Shown here in pieces: positions 45,741-56,406 of a stretch of DNA of 64,000 bases. The position numbers were made by a program, and so were the translations under genes. This stretch comes from Dugong dugon (taxonomy: Eukaryota > Chordata > Mammalia > Sirenia > Dugongidae). Every line of letters begins with the position of its first letter. Position 1 is the first letter of the stretch. The stretch is taken from NCBI GenBank assembly GCA_030035585.1, contig CM057472.1:90331601-90395600 (forward strand), written 5' to 3'. The notes beneath the pieces are model-generated. The model was given only the letters and a program-made list of their open reading frames with translations, was not told where the DNA came from and made no database searches.

Positions 45741-46581
45741 TCAGTAGTTATTTCTCTCGTTTATTGATTGTAGATTTGTTTGTTTTGTCCCTTTTTAAAA
45801 AAAAAATTTGACTATGTCTTAGCAGGCGGACTGCATGCTCTTTGTCGTTTGCTCGTCTGTACACTCAATACTTTTCGCCTCCTCCTCCAACTGGCTGGTT
45901 CAGTCACTCAGATATGGTACAGCAGGGCAGGTCTAGCTGAAGAGGAGCCACTGGGACGGGTTGTTTGTGGCACTCACTACAGCCACCAGGGCGGGTCGGT
46001 AATCAGTGCAGGGCAGGTTCCAGTAGGCCATGCCGGCACTGATTGGTGGTGTGATGTCAAGCGCATGGTTCAGGTAGGCAGGATGCAGCGGGGAGATGGT
46101 TATGTGTGGAGCTAAGTTGGATATGGGAGAGAGGAGAGAGGAACAGGAGCCAAAAACAAACAAACAAACAAAAAAGAATGCTAGGGGAGCTTGCCATTGG
46201 AATGGAGAGATGAGAGACTATGAAATGGAGAATAACAGAAAGGGGAAGAGGAAGAAAAGAAAAGAATGAACAAATAAAAATCAGAAAGGTTAAAGAACCA
46301 CAAAGTTCTCAGGGATCCCACTGACGCAGCTATGAGGTCTGGGGAAGTTGCTCTCAGGTGCCACAGCACAGCCTGGCCAGAAGGCGCAGAGGCATACAAT
46401 GCCTGGTTTCAAGGATCAGAAAGAGAAGGAAGATATAGAGAGACAAGAAACTGAGCAATGAAGAAAGACAAAAAGGGAAAAAGAGGGAAAAGAAAACAAA
46501 ACAAATCAAAAAAGAAAAAAAAAAAAAGAACAAGAAAGTCCCCCCAAAAAAACAGAAAACAAAAAAACAGCGAAAAAAGAA

Positions 46582-47754
46582 ATGTCCTCAGGGATCCCTC
46601 CGCACATCTGTGGAAGCCGAAGGGGAGTTCCTTGCCACGCAGCTCCGCCTGGCCAGAAAGGGCTCCCAACTGAAGAAAAGGAAAAGAAAAGAAACAAACA
46701 ATTCAAAACAAACAAACGAACAAAAGCCCCGGGATCCCACCAGCATGGTAGCCCAGACTGGGAAGCAGCTCCACACTTGAATGGAGCTCCGCAGCCCCTC
46801 AGGAAAAAGCAAAGATGGCACACGGAGGCAGGCACTCGAGTGAAAGAAGGGGGAGGCAGTGAGAGGCAAGCAAGAAATCCAAAGAAGCAGGAAAAAAAAC
46901 CCCAAAAAACAAAAAATAACACCAGCAGTCAGCAAACGGCACCCAGAGAGCCAGCCAGTGCGGGCCGGTGCCCCCGGACAAGAGACCTTGTTAGTGGGAA
47001 GCAGAGGAGGCCGAGCATGGGTGAAGAAGGGTGGAGAGTGGGAAAGCACACACCACAAATTGCCGGTGCCCTGGAGCCCCCCAGGAAGAAGCAAAGATGG
47101 CACACGGAGCCAGGCACTCGAGTGAAAGGAGGAGGAGGTGGCGAGAGGCAAGCGAGAAATCTAAAGAAGCCAAAAAAAAAAAAAAGCAACACCAGCAGCC
47201 AACAAATGGCACCCAGAGAGCTGCCCGCCTGGGTGTGTGGAATCCAAGCAGCTGGCGCCTCCTGGTCAAGAGAACGTGGCCATGGGAAGCAGAGGAACAA
47301 ACAAACAAAAGCCCCAGGATCCCACCAGCGCAGCAGCCCAGACCGGGAAGCAGCTGCACACTCGAATGGAGCCGCGCAGCCCCTCAGGAAGAAGCAAAGA
47401 TGGTGCTCAGAGCCAGGCACTCGAGCAAAAGGAGGGGGAGGTGGCGAGAGGCAAGTGAGAAATCAAAAGAAGCAGAAAAAAAAAAGCAACACTAGCAGCC
47501 AACAAATGGCACCCAGAGAGCCACCCGCCTGGGCGTGTGGAATCCAAGCAGCCAGCGCCTCCCGGTCAAGAGACTGTGGCCACGGGAAGCAGAGGAGGCC
47601 AAACCGGGGAGAAGAGGGGTGGGGGGTGGGAAAGCGCACACCGCAAATTACAGGTTGTTTCGTCTCCCACTGGATGCTCTGTGAGGCTGCTTTCTCATAC
47701 GCTGTTTGCTGGTCTCCGATAGGAGTCCAAGATGGTGGATCCATGGTGTGTTAG
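46582..47754 (+). other. 390-codon antisense ORF across L1 5' UTR repeats
   Basis: The longest ORF in the window, starting at 46,582 on the strand opposite to L1. It encodes a highly basic, Gln/Gly-rich, repetitive sequence in which 'RKKQRWHTE', 'GGGGGERQ' and 'NTSSQQMAPRE' recur once per tandem unit. No globular domain, no splice evidence. The open frame probably follows from the repeat structure (units whose lengths keep phase) and low stop density in GC-rich DNA. Compare the antisense ORF0 known in primate L1; homology is not implied. Confidence 0.35.
46730..47660 (-). repeat. Tandem 280-300-bp units in L1 5' UTR
   Basis: Three units share the plus-strand anchor gcaaagatgg at 46,809, 47,091 and 47,394 (spacing 282 and 303), each followed by 'aggcactcgag' and a purine-rich block, an A-tract, and 'caaatggcacccagagagc' or a variant. 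Outlying 'gggatcc' blocks at 46,313 and 46,589 look like partial further units. Confidence 0.85.
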
Positions 47755-47984
47755 CTGGTAGGGGACCTCTGCATGAATCTCTCCTCGCTCTCCATTCTCT
47801 GTCAGTTTTCTCACTCCATTTGGTGCTTGGCTCAGTTCTTTATCTCTTCATTTGATGTTTTAGGGTTTCAGGATTGTTGTATTCTCTGTATGGCTTAGTT
47901 TTTCAGGTCTTTGCTGTGGAGGGATGGCGTGGTGCTTCTGCCTAGAGCGCCATTTTGCCAGAACACTCCTTTATTTATTTTTGA

Positions 47985-48310
47985 AACTTCAGTCCCTTCC
48001 GCCCCTTCCCAGTGAAGGTGGGTTACTTACCAGTCTAAGAAAGGCAACATAATCCAAATCTCTTTGCTAGTGACTGGTGTGGGGGTGAGCATGAGACTAC
48101 TTTTTAGACAGTGATATATAGAAGAAAATTTGTTGCAGTAATTTGGGAAGGATTTTGCTTCCTGATAAGACAGGAGATGGTGAAGAAGTTTGTTCTCTTA
48201 CTTTGAAGTAGTGTGCAAGTATATTATGATTGAAGCTGTGGCAGCCATCTTGAGAGCATGTGGCTAAAAGCCGATAGATGAAGAACCAATATGCTGAGGA
48301 TAGAAGGATG
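47985..48310. other. No recognised feature
   Basis: Apparently single-copy; nothing recognised. Confidence 0.4.
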
Positions 48311-48329
48311 TAAAAGAACCCAAGTTCTT

Positions 48330-48534
48330 TTTTTTTTTCTTTTTTTTTTTACTGTACTTTAGATGAAGATTTACAGTACAAATAGTTCCTCATTAAACAG
48401 TACACATACTGTTTTATGACAATGATTAACAACCCCACGACATGTTAACACTGTCCCTTCTCAACCTTGGGTTCCCTATTACCAGCTTTCCTGTCCCCTC
48501 CTGCCTTCTAGTCCTTGTACCTGGACTGTTGTGC
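48330..48534 (-). mobile_element. 5'-truncated L1, 205 bp, perfect 15-bp TSD
   Basis: Poly-T at left, 'tactttagatgaagattt', 'caaccttgggttccctatt' of the L1 3' UTR. Target duplication agaacccaagttctt at 48,315-48,329 and 48,535-48,549. It has one terminal module only, not the doubled end of the other copies. Confidence 0.96.
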
Positions 48535-48554
48535 AGAACCCAAGTTCTTGATAA

Positions 48555-48980
48555 TGTTCCTAAATAGCTTCCCCAAACCTGGACCACCTAGCTCCAGGCT
48601 TCTTGTCATGTGAGAGAATTAAATGTCTTTATTGCTTAAGACACTGTTGGTTTGATAGCCTACTCCTTGCAGCCCCAAGCATCCCTAACTGACAATGTCC
48701 AAGGAAGCTCTAGGGTCCAGGTTATCTTGTTGCCTGCTCAGCATCAGGATTTTGTGGATATTTGTTTGCATATATCAGGGTGACTGTAATCACAATCAAG
48801 GGATCTTTCTGAGCATCAATGATTCATAAGCTAGCTACCCTAATTCGTATTTCTTCCTTATTATGCTGTTAAGCAATATTATAGCTCTTCCTTTGACATA
48901 TTGGGTGCTTATCCACTAAGCAGAGGCCCGAGTGATAACCTAAAACCTTTTAGCCTCAGTATATTATGTGTTCACACTGC
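48555..48980. other. No recognised feature
   Basis: Apparently single-copy; 'gagagaattaaatgtcttt' at about 48,612 could be an old LTR end. Confidence 0.35.
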
Positions 48981-48984
48981 TCTT

Positions 48985-49105
48985 GGATGATGATTCGTGC
49001 AGTCAACACGTATTTACTGAGTGCCTGGTATGTGTTGGGTTTGGGAATTCAGTGGGAAAATACAGAAATGCCTTTTTGGAGTTTACGTTCTAGTAAGATT
49101 TTGTA
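48985..49105 (+). repeat. Ancient interspersed repeat, family unnamed
   Basis: 'cacgtatttactgagtgcctgg', 'gggtttgggaattcagtg', 'ggagtttacgttctagtaag' match the pattern of 24,535-24,670. Confidence 0.55.
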
Positions 49106-49109
49106 ATTT

Positions 49110-50685
49110 CTGTATTCACCTGACCTTTCGATGCAGAATGCCAGGAGTCCCCAAGATACTGAGCTGCAAGAATAGGATAGGGAATATTCCCACAGAATGA
49201 CTGTATTTATTTTTAAATATAATAATCGCAGGTAACTCCTTTTATATTATTTTTCTTCTTTTTGCTAGAAGGTTAAGAAACAGTAAAATATTGCATTGAG
49301 ACTTCTTATCAAAGCCTTATTCAGGTTTGGAGTCCAGATGTTGTACCCTTTGTAGATTACTAATCTGGATAATCAGAGCATATATGTACTTTATCACATT
49401 CCCACCAAAGTTTTCTCAAGTAATCCAGGTCGTGCATACCAAAGTGGGTGGTGGTAAATCTTAACAAGGATCTCCCAGCTTTTGTGTTGGCATTGAACTG
49501 ATTTCCTATATAGTCCTAGGATTCCAGGACTTCTGTTTGGGATGGAACAGGGAAGTAGCTGTGCTTCGAGAGGCTTCTCCACATTCACATGTGGGCAAGA
49601 ACATTAAACATGAAAGTTCTGCCAGATAACAACTCTAGTACAATGATCGCGTTCAGTTTGTCTTCATTTCCCCTTAGCTTCTTGCCCTAAAGCAGCCTTA
49701 CTTCATCATGAAATGATTGCACTGAACTAGTGGGTGGTAAGGCTCAGGGTTTTTATTATTTTGCTTGTTTATCTCTTTTCATATCTTTGGCCCCCACTGG
49801 GCTATTCAACTACCCAGGATTAATAATAGTTACAGAGCCTTGTGTCAGATAAGGATGAGTTTCTATTTGTTGGCTCTTTGTGGTGATCTTGGCATTCTAC
49901 GGAACAAAACAATATAACCCCTTGCAGGTATGTTTATGGAAAGTAGATTGATGGAGGTTTCTTTGATTTTTTGCTTTTCCATGTGGTTTCCTTTTGTTCC
50001 TCATTCTCCATTGGTTGGGATTCTAATGAAGATTGTCTTTAAAAGCCCCTTTAGCAAAACTTCCCTTATTAAATAAAACTGTATTTTCTAGGACAGTTCT
50101 CTGCATTCCTAATGCCAACACAGAATAGTGATTGTCCTGTTCCCCCCTCCCCCGTCCCATCCCCTTTTTAAAATTTCTGCGTTAAACCTCTCAGTTGCCT
50201 TCGTCTATCCCTGCCAGTTTCCTGACCTGGATTTCTCGAAGGTGGTCCCAGGGCTTGGGGACCATGACATTCACCTAGTGCTTATTTTAAGAATGAACTT
50301 GTATTCTGGATCTCAGCCTCATATAAAGACTTGGAAACATGCCCTGTCAGCCTGTATTATTTTTTCATTTGTCCCAGGAAAAAAGAATTTATTCATAGTA
50401 CTGTGTTTAAAAGAAATTTGCTTCATTAAAAAAAATTCACTTCATGAGTTGGAGGCAGTGGGGCAGAAAATAGATCAGTCCCGTGATGAACTGGTGGCTA
50501 TACATGTAGTGATAAAAACTTTGAAGATGAATTTGAACAGGAAACCAGGTGACAGACTGCATTGCTATCAGCTATGTCTATAAACTAGGCCCACAGGTGG
50601 ATGATGAAATATATTTTACATCATTAAGGACCACTTTTTCATTTCTAAAATGTGTACACTTAATACAAAACAAGATAATTATATC
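49110..50685. other. No recognised feature
   Basis: Apparently single-copy. A 151-codon plus ORF at 50,128-50,583 is the longest ORF outside repeats, but has no recognised domain and no splice or start context that supports it. Confidence 0.45.
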
Positions 50686-50689
50686 TATA

Positions 50690-50890
50690 TATTAGGGTGA
50701 ACATTTTGCTGGATTTTTCACGGGTTTGATCAACCAGACATGCACATTTCATCCTGAATTAATTACATTAATTAAGAAGTTATCATTTAGCTTTTGGCTT
50801 TAGAATTAATTTGGCACTTCTACTCATAATAATGAGTGCTGGCAGCCTACGGTAGCTTTAAGAAGGAGTAGAAGCCAGTTGGAACGAAAG
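50690..50890. other. Conserved-element candidate
   Basis: Non-repetitive, with TAATTA-type homeodomain words in close order ('cctgaattaattacatt', 'aattaagaagttatc', 'tagaattaatttggc'). No coding potential. Confidence 0.35.
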
Positions 50891-50894
50891 TATA

Positions 50895-51755
50895 GACATC
50901 ATGTATTTTGAAATATGCGTATTTCTAGTGTGATAATTCATAATTCTTCATGCAAAGTTGACTTGAGATGATCTGATTACAAGATTATTAGTCTTCTCTA
51001 TTTCCTGAAACCTCTCCCCTCTTCTCAATTACTCCAAGCTGCTAATACATGCTAGACTGAGTACTATCCTTCCTTGGACAGATATGAGCCATCGGTCTAA
51101 GCACAGTGTACTCTCTCTCTTTCCTTCTCTCTCTTCCCTCTTCTTCATATTGAAACCATTATGGGGGGAGGAGAAGCAGTATTAAATGTTCTGATTTCAA
51201 CAGACGTTTAATCTCTTGCTCGCAAGACAGTTAAACAACTGATATAGTCTAAAACAAATTTCTGCAAGTAGAATGCATTGACAAGAAGCTGAAAGGCTTG
51301 TGTAACACAAGATCAGGTGTGTAAGAAATATTACTTCTTTATTCTTCTATAGCACGCTTGATTTTTTTCTTTCAAATCTCCATTTTGCTAGATTCCCCAT
51401 CAGGTGCAAGTTTAGCAGGATTTATGTGTTGTTGTGGCCTTGTGTGTGTGTGCGTGTGTGTGTGTGTTGCGGAGGCAACAGGAATCTGTTCAGACAGCCA
51501 TTGTCTGGCTTGGCCCTTTGTCCTTGGTCAACATAAGAAGCTGTGGAGATGTACCTGGTCTTGATCTGATAGGCCAGGCCCCTTCAGCATCATCAACTTT
51601 CTGCTCTGTGCCAGGCTTCATGTCTGGGAATTATTTGGCCACGTCTGTGACCAACTGGTCCATGAGATCGTCTAAGCCTGAGGTGCCCGTACTCACTTGA
51701 TCAGTCTTCCCCACACCTCGTGCCCCAGGAGGGCTCTTGCTGAATGTAAGTAGCT
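50895..51755. other. No recognised feature; (TG)n at 51,441-51,468
   Basis: Single-copy-looking. The TG/CG run at 51,441-51,468 is a short interrupted microsatellite. ORFs crossing it are incidental. Confidence 0.5.
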
Positions 51756-51763
51756 GTACCAGG

Positions 51764-51988
51764 CAGGGGTGGCTTAACCAGTAAGCAAGGTACACACTGG
51801 CTTGCATTGAGCAAGTTATACGAGGGCTTAATTGTATTTACTTGCTAATCTGTAGTGAGCAATTTCACATGAGTTTCACCACATCTTTGATGGGTTGGCG
51901 GAACAGGTGAAATTGGCGAACTGCAGATTGGTGGGAAGGCACACAGTTGGGCCCATGTGTACCTTGCTTATTGGGTAAGCCGGCCCTG
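51764..51988. mobile_element. hAT-like palindromic MITE, 225 bp
   Basis: Left terminus CAGGGGTGGCTTAACC and right terminus (reverse complement) CAGGGCCGGCTTACCC agree at about 29 of the first 34 bases, through the shared 'taagcaaggtacaca'. Homology between the arms continues inward ('gcaatttcac', 'aggtgaaattgg'). Flanked by gtaccagg (51,756-51,763) and gtgccagg (51,989-51,996), an 8-bp duplication with one mismatch. CAGGG ends plus 8-bp duplication fit the hAT superfamily. No transposase. Confidence 0.8.
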
Positions 51989-51999
51989 GTGCCAGGGAA

Positions 52000-52840
52000 G
52001 GAGGACCCGAGGTCCTGTTTGGAATCCACCATATTTCTTTTCCCGCCTCTTTCCCCCTGAACCTCATCTCCTTTGGCCAGGGGTAGAGAAGTCCCTATTT
52101 GACCTAAAAACCATGGTGATGCCGTGGGTGGGTGGGGGGGTTGCCAGCCTGACTCTCTAGCCATCATCTTTTCTTGGCCCACCCCTATCTCTGGCTTTGG
52201 CTATCTGGCACAAGGTGGAACAGAGAGGCGCTGACTTGCAAATCTTAAAAAAGCCATTATCTTTTATAAATAATTTCTTATTTCTATTATTGAATTTATT
52301 CTTCTTAATTTTTTGATTAATTAGACAAGCCAAGGATTTGTCTATTTTATTGTCTATCCTGTCCCCTCCTGATCGCCACCCCCATACTAAAAGCCCCTTT
52401 TACATTTATTATCACCACTGCTAGGTCTTATACCTATCATGTTATTTCATGCTTTCTGTTTGTTATGCCTTCTTGTTTCTTGAAATTAAATTGTTTTTCT
52501 TTATAAATAGGAAAACAATATGTTTCATTCTATTAGTGGTTTCTTTTAAGATCTATAGGGCAAACTTATATTTCTCTATTACTGCAATAATAAAACTATT
52601 ATTGAATTCTGTGGAAGATGATGAAACTCATATAATACTTTCTCCTCACGGCTGTTGCCTCAGACCTGCTGTGTTGTGTTGATATAACATAGGCCCAGTT
52701 TCTTTTGTACATTTTTCCTAGTCAGTGTTTTAAAACTTAAGTGTTACTTTTATATTAGCATTCCTACTTTTGCTTCTTAAAAATTTTGCCTAATAACCCT
52801 TTGCTTATGACTTTATTTTTAAGCTGTGATTTCATATAAT
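52000..52840. other. No recognised feature
   Basis: Apparently single-copy, AT-rich in the right half; nothing recognised. Confidence 0.4.
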
Positions 52841-52844
52841 TAAA

Positions 52845-53880
52845 AAAAATTATATACAATGAAATGCAAAGATCCTATGTGTACAGTTTGATGTGTTTTT
52901 AGCAATTGTATATGCTCCTAACAAATTTACAGAACATATCTACCATCCTAGAATGATACCTTGCACTTTTTTCCAGTCATTTCCTAGCCCTTCTCCCAGA
53001 GGCAACCACTGTTTTGATTTTGTTTTTTCATTATAGATTAATTTTGCCTGTTCTAGAACTTATGTAGTTGGAATGTGCATGACAAACACTGTTGTGTCTG
53101 GTTTCTTTCAGAAAAAAGGTTCTTCCATATTGTGTGTGTCAGTAATTGATTGCTTTCCTTTGCTGAGTAGTATTCCATTGTGTGAATGCACCCCAATATG
53201 TCCATTCTTTTATTGATGTTTATCACCAGTTTTGGGCTATTAAGAATAAAGCTGCTATGAACATTCTTATACAAGTTGTTTTAGAGGTATATGCTTTCAT
53301 TTTTCTTGAGTAAATACTCAGGAGTGCAAATGCAGAATCATCGGATGGGTGTGTATTTAACTTTATGGGAAACTTCCAGAATGATTTCCAAAGTGGTTGT
53401 ACCATTTTATGTCCCACCAGCAATGTACAACAGTCCTGTTGCTCCACTTCCTCTCCAACGTTTGGTTTTGTCAGTCTTTTTTATTTTAGTCATTCCAGTG
53501 GAGTTGCGGTGATCTCTTCTTGTGGGTTTAATTTACGTTTTCCTGATGACTAATAATGACAAACATTTTTTCGTGTGCTTATTCGTGTACCTCTTTGTGA
53601 ACTGTCAATTCTTTCACCATTTTTAAAACTGAGTTTTTGTCTTTTATTATTGAATTGTAGGAGTTATTTATATATTCTGGATACTAGTCCTTTGTCAGAT
53701 ATATATATTGCAAATAATTTCTCTCAGAATGTGGCTTGCCTGTTAATTTCTTAATGGTGTCTTTTGATAAGCAGAAGTTTTGATTTTAATAAATCCATTT
53801 CATTAATTTTTTTGTGACTAGTGTGTGCCTTTAATTAAAAATTTTCCTCTTTGGCTTTGTTTAAAGTGTTTTTTTTTCTT
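52845..53880 (-). pseudogene. Older L1: ORF2 C-terminus and 3' UTR
   Basis: Minus-strand translation at 53,447-53,223 gives 'MEQQDCCTLLVGHKMVQPLW' and 'KSFWKFPIKLNTHPSDDSAF', the degraded Cys-motif region of ORF2p, and the plus strand shows 'ggttgtaccattttatg' and 'agtattccattgtgtgaat' landmarks. A different, older subfamily from copies 1 and 2. Many stops. Confidence 0.88.
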
Positions 53881-54036
53881 ATTAAAAGTATCTAGCATAT
53901 TTTGGTTTGTTTTGTTCTTTAACCTAACCTGAAAATCTCTCTTTTAATCAGAAAATTTAGGTGGTTCATATTTAATTTAAGAAATGAAAAATGTGGAGTT
54001 TTATTCCCTCCATCTTCCTTTGGTGTGTGTGTATAT

Positions 54037-54232
54037 ATTGTTGTTGCTGTTGTTGTGTGCCATCCAGTCAATTCCGACTCATAGTGACCCTATAGGACAG
54101 AGTGGAACTTCTCCATAGGGTTTCCTAGGCTGTAATCTTTACAGGAGCAGATTGCCAGGTCTTTTCTCCCGTGGAGAAGTTGGGGGATTTGAACAGCTGA
54201 CCTTTTGGTTAGCAGCCAAATGCTTAACCATA
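54037..54232 (-). mobile_element. AfroSINE, long type
   Basis: 'gttgttgtgtgccatccag', 'gtaatctttacaggagcag', 'gtcttttctcccgtggag', ends at 'aaatgcttaacca' with the last 5' bases missing. A short atatatt occurs on both sides. Confidence 0.93.
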
Positions 54233-54574
54233 TATTACTATATTGTTTCTTTTTCTTTGTTTCTTCTTGTTTGATCTAGTTACAATTGATTTTATATTTT
54301 TCTCAAGTTAATTTAGCAGTTCCTTCTTACCTTTTTCTTCTATCAGCAGCTGTCTTCTCATTTCCAACATGCATAATTGAATACATATTTTTCTTATATT
54401 AAATGGAATAAAGATATCAACCACATCTCTCAACCAAGACTATCTATTCCCTACCATTCTCAACCATGAAGTTAAGACCTACATCTATAGGGTGATTAAC
54501 CAGTTATCCTTGAGTTGATTCTGACTCATGGCAACCCATGTGTGTCAGAGTAGAGCTGTGCTCCACAGGATTTT

Positions 54575-55388
54575 TTTATTGTTGTATTTTAAGTGAAAGT
54601 TTACAATTCAAGTTAGTCTCTCATACAAAAATTTATACATACATTGTTGTGTGACCCTAATTGCTCTCCCTATACTGTAACAGCACACTCCTCCTTTCCA
54701 CCCCTCATTTCCCGTGTCCATTCAGCCACCTCCTGACCCTGTCTGCCTTCTCATCTCACCTCCGGAAAGAAGCTGCCCATTTAGTCTCATGTATGTGCTT
54801 GAGCTAAGAAGCATACTCTTCACGAGTATCATTTTATGTCCCATAGTCCAGTCTAATCTTTGTCTGAAGAGTTGGCCTTAGGATTGGTTTTAGTTTTGGG
54901 CTAACAGCGAGTCCGAGGGCCATAATTTCTGGGGACTATTAAGTCTGGTCTTTTTACTAGAATTTGAGTTCTGCACCCCACTTTTCTCATGCTCCACCAT
55001 GAACTCTCTGTTGTGTTCCCTGTCAGGGTGGTCAGTGGTGGTAGCTGGGCACCATCTAGTTCTTCTGGTCTCAAGCTGATGCAGTCTTTGGTTTATGTGG
55101 CCCTTTCTGTCTCTTGGGTTAATACTTTCCTTGTGACTTTGGTATTCTTTTTCTCCTTTACTCCAGGTGAGTTGGGACCAATTGATGCATCTCAGGTGGC
55201 CGCTCACTAGCTTTTAAGACCCCAGACGCCACTCACCAAAGTAGGATGCAGAACATTTTCTTAATAAACTTTGTTATGCCAATTGACCTAGATATTTCCT
55301 GAAAGCATGGTCCCCAGAACTTCGCCCCTGCTACGGCATCCCTCAAAGTGTTTGGTTGTATTCAGGAAACTTCTTAGCTTTGGGCCAT
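54575..55388 (-). mobile_element. L1 3' UTR fragment (first L1 in the nest)
   Basis: 'attgttgtattttaagtga' tail end, UTR landmarks 'tttaagaccccagacgcc' and 'catggtccccagaactt'. Flanking aggatttt at 54,567-54,574 and 55,389-55,396. Single terminal module; same older subtype as the fragment at 34,904. Confidence 0.92.
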
Positions 55389-55410
55389 AGGATTTTCAAT
55401 GACTTATTTT

Positions 55411-55962
55411 TTTTTTTAAATTGTATTTTAGGTGAAGGTTTACAGAACAAATAGTTTCTTATTAAACAATCGGTACACATATTGTTTTATGATATTGGTT
55501 AACAGCCCCGCGACATGTCAACCCCCTCCCTTGTCGACCTTTTTTTTTTTGGTGAAAATACACATAGACAAAGATACACCATTTCAAAAATTTCTACATG
55601 CACAGTTCAGTGACATTGATTACGTTCTTCCAGTTGTGCTGCCATTCTCACTTTAGATGAAGGTTTACAGAACAAAATAGTTTCTCATTAAACAGTATGC
55701 ATGTTGTCCTATGATAATAGTTAACAGCCACACTACATGTCAACACTGTCCTTCCTCAACCTTGGGTTCCCTGTCACAAGCTTTCCTGTCCCCTTCTGCC
55801 TTCTAGTCCCTGTCCCTGGACTGCTGTGCCTCATTAGTTCCATTTTGTTTTATGGGGTTGTCCAATCCCGGGCTGAATGGTGAACCTCGGAAGTGACTTT
55901 ACCACTGAGCTGAAAGGGTGTCTGGGGGCCATACTCTCAGGGTTTCTCCAGTCTCTTTCAGG
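55411..55962 (-). mobile_element. L1 3' UTR fragment (second L1 in the nest)
   Basis: Has the doubled terminal module (55,420-55,530 and 55,655-55,740) with an internal A-tract on the minus strand, as in copies 1 and 2. Flanked by caatgacttatttt (55,397) and caatgactgatttt (55,963), 13 of 14 matching. Confidence 0.93.
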
Positions 55963-56117
55963 CAATGACTGATTTTTTTTGAAGACTGCCAGGACTTTCT
56001 TCCAAGCCACCTCTGGATAAACTTAAACCTCCAATCTTTTGATTAGCAGTGGAATGCACTAAGCATTTGCACCACCCAGGGACTCCATAGGGTGATTGTA
56101 TGTATGTCTTGGTTTGT

Positions 56118-56225
56118 TTGATTGTCAGTATTCTATTATTATCTCATATAATTCTCATTTTATTATTCTTGTCTCTTAGCTCCTCATACTCATCTTTCAT
56201 CTTTTGTTTTATGGAGTAACAGTAT
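56118..56225. repeat. Copy A of a 100-bp dispersed repeat
   Basis: 'tattattatctcatataatt', 'cattttattattcttgtct', 'catctttcatcttttgtttt' match 59,983-60,092 in order. Possibly part of an old L1 on the minus strand; family unnamed. Confidence 0.65.
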
Positions 56226-56406
56226 TGGTTTATTCCTGTTTTTCGGGCATAATTAGTAATAGTGTCCCTTTTAATCTGAAAGTTTCCTAGTTTGTACAAT
56301 AAATGCATATAATAAATTAAACCATTTGTAATCTTTTTACCTCTCTACCCTCCCCATACATATACATCCACTAAAATGCCTTTAATTCACTCCTTTCTGT
56401 AGCATA

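Larger units (their letters stand above)
39276..47963 (-). mobile_element. Near full-length LINE-1 (copy 1), non-functional
   Basis: About 8.7 kb on the minus strand: 5' end near 47,963 (minus strand reads GGCAAAATGGCGC), repeat-bearing 5' UTR of about 2.2 kb, ORF1 (45,740-44,694), spacer of about 420 bases, ORF2 (44,270 to about 40,465), 3' UTR, and an A-rich tail (T-rich at 39,276-39,300). Both ORFs are broken. Possible diverged target duplication: cactcttc at 39,269 and cactcctt at 47,964, unproven because of the pyrimidine-rich context. Over about 240 bases of the ORF2 end it differs from copy 2 by roughly 5-6% by eye. Confidence 0.95.
45741..47963 (-). promoter_or_regulatory. L1 5' UTR / internal promoter
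   Basis: About 2.2 kb. The minus-strand start GGCAAAATGGCGC (47,947-47,959) contains a YY1-type AAnATGGCG core, the position and motif used by L1 promoters to fix the transcription start. An opposite-strand 'ccaagatggtgg' is at 47,727-47,738. Downstream it becomes GC-richer, with A-rich interruptions and tandem units. Promoter activity is inferred from the family. Confidence 0.75.
54498..56086 (-). mobile_element. AfroSINE split by two L1 insertions, 11-bp TSD
   Basis: SINE pieces: 54,498-54,574, 55,389-55,410 and 55,963-56,086 ('cagttatccttgagttgatt' to 'ccacccagggactcc'). A perfect 11-bp duplication, atagggtgatt, flanks the whole at 54,487-54,497 and 56,087-56,097, so this SINE was the first insertion. 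Confidence 0.94.

Noticed and set aside
46809-47403. Tandem units as a CRISPR array or satellite
   Set aside because: Only three long, diverged units, inside an L1 5' UTR; no short conserved repeats with unique spacers.
46588-47420. Minus-strand ORFs of 163-187 codons in the L1 5' UTR
   Set aside because: They overlap the tandem units and translate to Cys/Phe/Leu-rich repeats; a by-product of low stop density, with no match to L1 proteins.
39269-47971. Firm target duplication for the large L1 (cactc near both ends)
   Set aside because: Only about six matching bases in pyrimidine-rich context; recorded as tentative in the feature and not used as evidence.
50128-50583. 151-codon plus-strand ORF as a possible gene
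   Set aside because: No recognisable domain, mixed low-complexity composition, and an ORF of this size is expected by chance in 64 kb of two-strand sequence.
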